Positions 7,150 to 14,060 of a DNA stretch of 19,637 bases are shown here, piece by piece. A program made the translations under genes and the position numbers. The notes beneath the pieces were generated by a model that was not told the origin of the DNA, searched no databases, and saw only the letters and a program-made list of their open reading frames with translations. The stretch is from Prasinococcaceae sp. CCMP 1430 (lineage: Eukaryota; Prasinodermophyta; Palmophyllophyceae; Prasinococcales; Prasinococcaceae): NCBI GenBank assembly GCA_013416795.1, contig RQSC01001079.1:278889-298525 (forward strand). The letters are read 5' to 3'. Position 1 is the first letter of the stretch; every line of letters begins with the position of its first letter.

Positions 7150-8306
7150 TTACTTGATCATGGAGACCAGCCACTCGAGCCCCTCCGTGAGCCCGTCCCC
7201 TGTGCGCGCCGAGCACGCGACGATTTGCCATTGCCGGTCGCGAATCTGCACCAGATTGAGCATCTGCGCAACCTCGGCGGGCGTCAGCGCGTGGAGAAGG
7301 TCCTGCTTGTTGGCGTAGATTAGGAGCTATTGGATAGGCGGACGTGCGTGCGCGCCGGCGTGGGGAGAGTCCGTGCCACGCGTGCACCAGTGCTGGTCAG
7401 CTCACTGCCGACCCCGGGAGGCGCACATGAGCGCGCACGCCCTGGCGCGCGTTTGACGTGCGCCGGCGAACGCGCATGCTACCTGCCAGCGCGCACGTCC
7501 GCGCAAGCGCAAGTCCGTCGCACCGCCGCCCACACGAATGCGCGCGCACACATCCGCGTGCACGCGCCACACTCACCGGCACCCCGGCGAGCTTCTCCTT
7601 CTCGAGTAGCTCCCCCAACTCGAAGCCCGTCTCCTCCATGCGCTTCTGGTCGGTCGAATCGATCACATACACCAACGCATCCGTAGACTCGAAGTAGTTG
7701 TTCCAGTAAGGCCTGCACGCCATAGCGAGTGCGCGCGCGAGCGCGCGCGATGCGCACGCGTACGGGAGTAGGGCGTGCGAGAGGCATGCGCTCACTCTGT
7801 CAATGCCAGCGCACCATTGCCGCACTGCCGCACGCAAAAGCGCCGCCCTCGCCATGCTTTACCAAGCGCGCGCGCGCCCTCGCCTGCCGCCTCTCTTACC
7901 TGATGGCCTTCTGTCCGCCAATGTCCCACACGTTCAGCTTGAAGTTTGCGTGCGAGAGCGACTTGACGTTGAAACCCTGCGTGGGGGTGATGGTGGTGAT
8001 GTCCTCCTCGCTTAGCTTGGTCAGGATGGTGGTCTTGCCGGCGTTGTCCAGGCCCAGCACCAAAATGCGAGCCTCGCCCTGCTGCGGCTTGCGCAGTCTA
8101 CGCAGCAGTGACAGCAGGCCAGGCTGCAGTCGCGCGTACCGGCGCGCACAGAGGGGAGAGGCCAGGGGGTGGGGAGGGCGCAGCGCACGCACGCACGCAC
8201 ACGCACACGCAACGCAGGGGGTAGTCCGGTTCCCCGAAACGTGTCAGCGGTCGCCGCCGCGGGGCGCGCAGCCGCAGCGGCAAGCACTCTCTCGCGCGCG
8301 CACCAT
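7150..8306 (-). CDS. ARL3: ARF-like small GTPase ARL3
   Basis: Four exons on the minus strand: 8306-8304 (the ATG alone), 8123-7900, 7712-7577 and 7326-7150, giving 179 residues (human ARL3 has 182). Motifs in order: GLDNAGKT (residues 25-32, P-loop), TPTQGFN (switch I), WDIGGQ (switch II), NKQD (guanine specificity) and CSARTGDG (G5). The amphipathic start [11 protein letters not shown] and the [13 protein letters not shown] and RDRQWQI segments match ARL3 more closely than ARL2 or ARF. ARL3-GTP releases lipidated cargo from UNC119 and PDE6D carriers in cilia. Splice sites are ATG|GTGCGC, CAG|GTAAGA and CCG|GTGAGT, with acceptors GCAG, GCAG and ATAG. The first exon is inferred: the coding frame before GLLSLL has no suitable start, and an ATG in good context abuts a GTGCGC donor at 8303. 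This would give M-P-G-L-L rather than the usual M-G-L-L. Confidence 0.93.
8184..8211. repeat. GCAC/CACG simple repeat in ARL3 intron 1
   Basis: A purine/pyrimidine-alternating GCACGCACGCAC... run, then CACACGCACACG, within the first ARL3 intron. It is low-complexity and probably length-variable. Confidence 0.8.
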
Positions 8307-8936
8307 GGCGACGAGGTCGGCCTGAGCGGTGGTGGGGTAGGGGGGGAAGAGGGCGCCGCTCGCGCGCTTTGTGCCTACCGTGCCCCGCGCGCGAGAGCAC
8401 CCGTGCGCTGCGCGCCCCGCTTCCGCTTCCGGCCCTCGGCTGTCGCTCGCGCGAGCATGAGGCGCAGCACGCTCACAGGCTCGGGCAGGCAAGGCCGGCC
8501 GCGGCCCCCCGGCGCCGGTACACAGCAAACTCTCCCGTGTCCTCATCATATCACAATACCAATGTTGAAACTGACGAATGCATTCCGACGTGCGCACTGC
8601 GCCGCGGATAGATAGGGTTTTTCCCCACTTGCGCCGGCTGGGCGGTGCATGCCGCTGTGCGGGCGGCACACCGCACACGCGCCCTCGCGCGGCTGAGGCG
8701 AGGCTGGTGCAGCGAGGGCGAAGCGCGGAGGAGCAGGGGAGAGAGGAGGCCTCTGCTGCGAGGGAATTGGCCGGAAGGGCGCGCGGGCGCGCGCGGGCGG
8801 CGCGGCGGCGGTGCTGTGCAGCGAATCGCCGAGGCAGCCCGGCGGGGGCGCGGCTACGTGCTGTGGGCAAGCGAGGGCAGAGGCGGGCTAGAAGGACAGG
8901 CGTGGGCGAGGCAGCGGGGCAATCGCGCGAAGCACG
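8307..8936. promoter_or_regulatory. Divergent promoter between ARL3 and the 76-residue protein gene
   Basis: 630 bp between start codons, with no convincing gene. It contains a relatively AT-rich island at about 8530-8585 (CATCATATCACAATACC...) and an exact telobox, TAGGGTTT, at 8613-8620, almost midway between the two starts. The rest is GC-rich and purine-biased. Confidence 0.6.
8613..8620 (-). promoter_or_regulatory. Telobox AAACCCTA (TAGGGTTT on +)
   Basis: Exact 8-base telobox, followed by more T (TAGGGTTTTT). It is 307 bp from the ARL3 start and 317 bp from the start at 8937, where it could serve either gene. A role is inference. Confidence 0.4.
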
Positions 8937-9407
8937 ATGTCAAACACCGCGCAGGTTGCCGATGCTGCGCCTTCGGACCAGCAACAGCAGGCGCCTGTCG
9001 AGGTGCCCACGGTCTCTTGCTTTGAGTTTGGGTAAGTGGGGCTTGCGATCGCGGTCGCGTGCGCGCTTGCACGCCCGCTCTATCGGCAAAGCCGCGCCGC
9101 AACGGGCGCCGAGACGAAGCAGCCCAACGCTGGCGTTGCCCAACCACGCCATCTCGTGGTCGTTTGGCTCTGAATCGTGTGCGTACTTGCTTGCACTGAC
9201 GCACCGCATGCTTGCGTCACAATGCGCGTGCGCTCCTCACCTGTCGCTTGCCTATGCCGCGCGCCCCCCAGGACTGCACCCAAGAGCGGCAACATCTTGC
9301 AAGGCTTTTGCCCGACAGGCAAGGGCCTGCAAGCGTGCGAGTGGTCACCGCAACACGTGGAGAACGTGACCAAGAAAACGGCCAAGTTCTCTGTCCTCTT
9401 TAACTGA
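8937..9407 (+). CDS. Small conserved-looking protein of unknown function, 76 residues
   Basis: Two exons, 8937-9031 and 9272-9407, joined in phase 2 (donor TGG|GTAAGT, a perfect consensus; acceptor GCGCCCCCCAG|GAC). The predicted protein has a polar Gln-rich start (residues 1-20), then a compact part with three cysteines (C28, C45, C54), a Gly/Pro/Lys-rich middle (GNILQGFCPTGKG) and the basic/hydrophobic end KKTAKFSVLFN. No signal peptide or membrane segment is visible. I recognise no family. The gene is supported by strong splice sites, the continuous frame across the junction and the coding-like composition of exon 2. It is convergent with CSN3, with 166 bp between stops. An alternative start or an additional upstream exon is possible. 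Confidence 0.7.
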
Positions 9408-9573
9408 GACACCTCTGCCGGCGGTATCGCCCGACATTGTGCCCGCACGTGCCGTGCCCAGTTTGCAGCTCGCAGCATCGCGCCGTCCCCGCGGCGCCGC
9501 GCGGAGGGGCGCTGGCTGCGCTCGTTGGTGTACAAAGCCAACGAAGTGGCGGGTCTTTACGCCACAATCACAG
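9408..9573. other. Convergent spacer between the 76-residue protein gene and CSN3
   Basis: 166 bp between stop codons, with no gene. The spacer is short, so the two 3'-UTRs may overlap. Confidence 0.7.
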
Positions 9574-11185
9574 CTAGAACGTCCCCATTGGAGCGTCGGC
9601 ACCGGCGACAGTGTCCTCCCAGCGCGTTGGCTTTTGGCGCTCGAGAGTCTTGGCCACGAAACTCGGGTCACACACAAGCGCGGCGTCAGTTGCGCGGAGC
9701 CGCTCGCCGAGGCGGATGCTCGCTTGAACGCGCTGAGCGAGCGCCTGCGCACTCGCGCTCGTGTCATACTGATCAGGGTCCTCCTCGAAGCTCACCTGCG
9801 TGGGCAAGAGGGACGCGAACCAGTCAGACACCACCAACAGCCCTGCATGCTGCACGCGCGCAGCCACGCGCGAGATCCAAGCGCCCGCGGCACTCAGCAC
9901 GCATCAAACGCACCATGCCACAGCTCTGATCGACGGTGGCAAAAATCTCCCGCTGCTCGACCATGCGCACGAGCCTGGCCTCGGCATCGGCCGCACCGGG
10001 CAGGCCGACGTGGGACGCGATGTCCTCAAGCGAGAGCGTAAGATACGTCTTTGTCAGCCTTTGAATGTTGCGCCGGAAGAGAGACTCGACCACCTGCTGC
10101 GCGAGGCCCCAGTTGCCGTCCGCCTCAAGCACGGCCTTCTTCGCCTCCACCTTTCCGCAGAGCATTTGCGACTTCCCCGTCTCAAAGGCGGCCGCGATGT
10201 CGGCGTAATCCTGACAAGCCATCTTGACGTGCCGCTGCAGGGCGTTGTGCGTGTGCTTGGGTAGCAAGCCAGCCTTGCCGTGAACGATGAGCCCTACGAG
10301 ACGCATCTTCTTGTAGGCGGCGACCATGATGGCGGAGGGCGCGTGCGCCGGTGCTGTGACCGCAGCGAGCAGCAGCTCGTGCGCATCAGCGAAGCGCTGC
10401 AGGCCCACCAGCGCGCAGCCGCCGTAGTAGCAGTACAGGAGGAAGTCTTTCGCGGTCAGACCCGTGCCCTTTGGGTCCACGTCGTGCACGTCCTCAGCGA
10501 GGGCGTCGGACGCGGCGGCGTAGCACTTGGCGGCGAGCGCAGCCTGCAGCAGAAAAGCGTGCTGCGGTGTGAGCGTCGCCGGCGCAGGCCTCGCCTTTTC
10601 GACCGCCGAGCGCAGCGGCTGCACTGCGCGCAGCGGCTGCCCAGACGCCACTGCAAGCGTCACGTAGCGCTCGCACAGCGTTGCGAACGTGCCTGGCGCA
10701 AGCTGCACCTGCTCGGCAGAGCAGTTGGTTAGGAAGTGCGAGCACCGCGACATGAAGCTCTCGGCCGCTGCCGGGTCCATCCCGCCGCCCGCAACCCCAC
10801 CGTCCGCTCCCGCGCGCGCAACGGCCGCATCGGGCGCCCCCCCCGACGCTTGGACGGGTAAGTCTTCGACGAGCGCGTCCTCCCCCTCTCCGTCGTCTGC
10901 GGCGCCCCCCGGCGCGGCACCCATCGCCGCCGCGTCCGTTTGCGACCGAGGCGCGCTCGCCCCCGCAGGCGCGCCGCAAAGCGCGTCTCCCTGCGCCACG
11001 AGCAGGTAGAGCCAGCCCAAAGAGTGCCGCACGGGATCGATCTGCCCCATGACCGTCTCCAGCCCCCCCGCCGCCGCGCTCTCCGCGAGCATGCCCACCG
11101 AGCGCGTGAGCATCGCCGCAAGCTTCCGTGGCTGGGACTCGGTGAGCGCCTGCACGCTCCCCGCGAACACCGCGAGGCTCTCCAT
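9574..11185 (-). CDS. CSN3: COP9 signalosome subunit 3 (PCI protein)
   Basis: Two exons, 11185-9914 and 9795-9574, joined in phase 0 (donor ATG|GTGCGT, acceptor CCCACGCAG|GTG), giving 497 residues. CSN3 is a PCI-type scaffold subunit of the COP9 signalosome, which removes NEDD8 from cullins. Evidence: the N-terminus ESLAVFAGSVQAL aligns with the animal/plant start. AKDFLLYCYYGG and AYKKMRLVGLIVHGK match the helical repeats. RNIQRLTKTYLTLSLEDIA and REIFATVDQ...MVSFEEDP form the PCI winged helix, and the tail IRLGERLRATD...DPSFV matches the family C-terminus. An Ala/Gly/Asp-rich insert of roughly 65-75 residues (about 70-145) makes it longer than the human protein (423). An ATG 27 codons upstream, at 11264-11266, is in frame but would add only Pro/Ala-rich sequence, so 11185 is preferred. 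Confidence 0.95.
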
Positions 11186-12271
11186 CGCGCCGGCCGCACG
11201 CGCCCGAGCGGGCGCAAAGGGGGCGGGGGGCGGGGGGGGACGTGGGCTATCCCAGCGGATGGCCACCCCTCCCGCCGGCGCGCGTGCGCGGCCGCAAGCG
11301 GGCCGCGCGCGCCGCCGCCGCTGTCGCGCCGGGCGGCCCGCCGAAAAATTCTTCCATCAAACGCTGGGTCGAACGGCGGCGCGCTCGAGGAAGCACGGTG
11401 ATGATTTCGTTCGCCCGACCGAAAATGTGACCTGAAAACGGCGACGCGAGGCCGACCGGCGACGCGAGGCGCTCGCCGGCGGGGCGCTCGCCGGCCGGAG
11501 CCGCCGCAGCCTGCCGATCAGGAACCCGCCCGATCAGCCGCACACGCGCGCGCGCCCCGCGCCCGCGCTTCCGCCGTTTCCATCCCCGCGCGTTGCGAAG
11601 ACGCCACATCATAATGAAAGTAAACGAACTGGGCGGATGAGTCCATTTCGTAGGCGCATGCAGAGCTTTACGGAGGCGCGCGCTCGCGACCCTCATCCGC
11701 GAAAACCGAAGGCGTTGATTCGACGGCGGCGCGCGCGCGGCCGGCGCCCGCGGTGAATTTCAATTTGCTTTCCCGTTGGTTTTCCTCCCGCCGCGCCGGT
11801 GCGTTTCGAGCTGGGAACTCGGCGCCCCGCCCGCCCGCGCGGGCGAGACCCAAACCCCACGCGCCAAACGCCGTTCGCATCCGATCTCTCATAAGACTCC
11901 TAACCCTGTTTCCTTCCGACCCCAACCAGAGCGCGAGGGGCGGCGTCAGCCGTCAGCCCGCCCGCGCAGCCGGCGCCCCGCCGAGCCCGCGGCGCACGCA
12001 GACACGCGGGCAGAGAGAAGATCTTCTGGCCGATGCGTCCGAGGCCTCCACCTCCGCAGGCTGGAGCCAGACTGCTGTCAGTCAGCGTCAGCGCCACTGC
12101 ATGTTGGTGTTGGGTCCCCTTGGGTGGTTGGAAGGCAGGGAAAAAAAAAAAACGCAAAGGCCAAGGCGGCCGGCGCCGCAGGCAGGGGGGGGGATCCCAT
12201 CCGGGTTCGATTGCCGTCCGCGCGCGGGCGAGCGCGCGCGCGCGCGCGACCCCCGGATTCGATGGCGGGCT

Positions 12272-12468
12272 CGTTCGTTCGTCCGTTCGTCGCTGGCGCT
12301 TCTGTCGGTCGGTCGGTCGGCGCGCTTTCGCGCGCGCCGCTGGTATCGCGCTAGGGTTTGGGGATGCGATGCGGCGGGGCGCGGGCGAGGGGCGCGCGCG
12401 GAAGAGCGGGTGCGAGCCCCTGCTGTGCATGGTGTTGGCCTGCCGGCCGGCTGGCTGGCTGGCTGGCT
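12272..12468. repeat. Cluster of tetranucleotide repeats upstream of SAR1
   Basis: Three different short tandem repeats lie within 200 bp: TTCG-type copies at about 12272-12292 (TCGTTCGTTCGTCCGTTCG), GTCG copies at about 12304-12320, and five copies of GGCT at 12449-12468. They flank the telobox at 12352-12359. Confidence 0.8.
12352..12359 (-). promoter_or_regulatory. Telobox AAACCCTA (TAGGGTTT on +)
   Basis: Exact 8-base telobox, 287 bp before the SAR1 start codon, continuing as TAGGGTTTGGGG. It is a candidate site for a telobox Myb protein such as the one at 579-1753; this is inference. Confidence 0.4.
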
Positions 12469-12645
12469 CGTGTGCGCGGCACAGGCACGCGTGCGGCGGA
12501 GTGAGTGGGAGGCGGCCGGCCGGCGCTGCCGCGGCCTCGACGCGGCCTCGGCCATCTGGATGACCGGCCCGATCGCGAGGTCGGCGGCGGCGGAACGCAC
12601 CGAGCGCAGGGCGAGGGGTGGCCCCCCGGCCCCCGGCCAGCAGCC

Positions 12646-13816
12646 ATGTTCGTCATGGACTGGTTCTACAACGTGCTGGCGTCGCTCGGGCTGTGGCACA
12701 AGGACGCCAAGATCCTCTTCCTTGGGCTCGACAACGCAGGCAAGACGACGCTGCTCCACATGCTCAAGGTGCGCGGAAGGCGCAGGCGCGCGAGTGGGGC
12801 GGGGGGGGGGGGGCGGGGCGCATGGTATGGGTGGAATTGGGGCGGCTGGAGAGCATCAGGGATAAGAGCCATGCACGTGGCTGTCGCGTGCTCGAGGGAC
12901 TGCGGCGCGGCGGCGATGCGGATGCCCTGCGCCGGCGCTGCAACAACCCATGTGGCCGCCGTCGATCAGGCTGGGTGGTTAGGGTGCAACACCCTCCCCG
13001 CTGGCACCGGCGCGCCCGCGCAGATGCGCGGACCGCGTGTAGACTCGGGCCACAGCGCTGCCGAATCGCGCACTGGCCATGTGTGCCGCCCCCGCGCGGA
13101 GTGGGGCTGGGCAAGGCGGGTGCCAAGCACCGCGCGCGCCTGGCCGCGGGAGACGCGAGCTGGCGCTCTCGAATTCGGAACCAACCTTGGACGCCGCGCC
13201 TGCGTGAGCTGAGCTGGGGATGGGCCGCGCGAACGCACAGCGCACGCGACGAGCGCGCCGCGACGCCGGTGATTGCGAGCGATTCGCCTGCATCGAGCAA
13301 GTGCTGACCATGGCGCGCGCGACTGGCGCCTTTGTGCGCACACTTGGTGCCCTGTAGGATGAGCGCCTAGCGCAGCACCAGCCCACGCAGTACCCCACCA
13401 GCGAGGAGCTACAGATTGGCAAGATCCGCTTCAAGGCCTTCGACCTCGGCGGGCACCAGATCGCGCGGCGTGTGTGGAAGGAGTATTATGCCAAGGTGGA
13501 CGGCATTGTGTACCTGGTGGACGCGCTCGATAGGGAGCGCTTCCCGGAGTCTAAGATGGAGCTGGACTCGCTGCTGTCGGACGAGGGCCTTGCCAAGGTG
13601 CCCGTGCTGGTGCTGGGCAACAAGATCGACATCCCGCAGGCGGCGGGCGAGGACGAGCTGCGCCACGCGCTTGGCCTCACCAACTACACCACCGGCAAGG
13701 GCAGCGTCAACCTGAAGGATACCAACATGCGGCCGATCGAGGTGTTCATGTGCAGTGTGGTGAAGCGGATGGGCTATGGCGAGGGCATCAAGTGGATGTC
13801 GCAGTACATTGACTAG
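12646..13816 (+). CDS. SAR1: SAR1, COPII-coat small GTPase
   Basis: Two exons, 12646-12768 and 13358-13816, joined in phase 0 (donor AAG|GTGCGC, acceptor CCCTGTAG|GAT), giving 193 residues. SAR1 is the GTPase that starts COPII vesicle budding at ER exit sites, activated by SEC12 and switched off by SEC23. The amphipathic N-terminus with [13 protein letters not shown] inserts into the ER membrane. Motifs: GLDNAGKT (residues 27-34), [13 protein letters not shown] (switch I region), DLGGH (the His after GG marks SAR1 in place of the Gln of ARF), GNKID (guanine specificity), and the C-terminal [15 protein letters not shown] and WMSQYID. The segment after [13 protein letters not shown] matches plant and animal SAR1. 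The start ATG is in the expected place, preceded by CAGCC. Essentially certain. Confidence 0.97.
12769..13357 (+). other. SAR1 intron, 589 nt
   Basis: The longest intron in the window. It has a G13 run (12801-12813) near its 5' end within a G-rich stretch, and a TTAGGG half-site at 12979-12984. I see no RNA gene or coding sequence inside it. Confidence 0.85.
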
Positions 13817-14060
13817 GAGCGCTCCTGGGCGTCTGCACCAGCCGACAGATGTGACGCGCCCGCGGCACACAGGCTCGCGCGCCGGGGCCGCTGCGGGTCC
13901 GCCGGCCTCCGTGCGCGCTGACGTCGCTGCGCGCTTGTTGCACTGCTGTAGCACGTCGCCGATTTGTCGTTAAAGGTCTGCCCACGCGCAGCGCGTCGCA
14001 CCGCTCGCGCCCGCGGCTCGCACGGCTAATTCTACAGCACTGATACGTGCGCTGCGCTCT
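13817..14060. other. Convergent spacer between SAR1 and the PG-rich-repeat gene
   Basis: 244 bp between stop codons, with no gene. TTGTCGTTAAAGG near 13964-13976 and GGCTAATTCTACAGCACTGATACG near 14023-14046 are the only less GC-rich parts. No poly(A) signal can be named with confidence. Confidence 0.65.

Larger units (their letters stand above)
11186..12645. promoter_or_regulatory. Divergent intergenic region CSN3 / SAR1, 1.46 kb
   Basis: I find no convincing gene on either strand. The open frames here are Arg/Ala/Pro-rich by-products of GC content. Structure that can be seen: direct repeats of GGCGACGCGAGG followed by two copies of GCGCTCGCCGGC (about 11440-11500), an A12 run (12141-12152), several tetranucleotide repeats (listed separately), a TAACCCT half-site at 11901-11907 and a telobox at 12352-12359. 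The stretch probably contains two promoters and long leaders, possibly with an untranslated first exon of SAR1. Confidence 0.55.

Noticed and set aside
7972-7978. AAACCCT within ARL3 exon 2 as a telobox
   Set aside because: It lacks the final A and encodes conserved GFN codons, so coding constraint explains it.
12190-12220. GGTTCGATTGCC, resembling a tRNA T-loop
   Set aside because: The base closing the T-stem is wrong, the five-base stem does not pair, and no anticodon or acceptor arms can be drawn around it.
11753-12865. A 370-codon plus-strand open frame in the CSN3-SAR1 spacer, and several minus-strand frames there
   Set aside because: Low-complexity Arg/Ala/Ser translation runs through microsatellites and then across the SAR1 first exon in a wrong frame. 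There is no domain.
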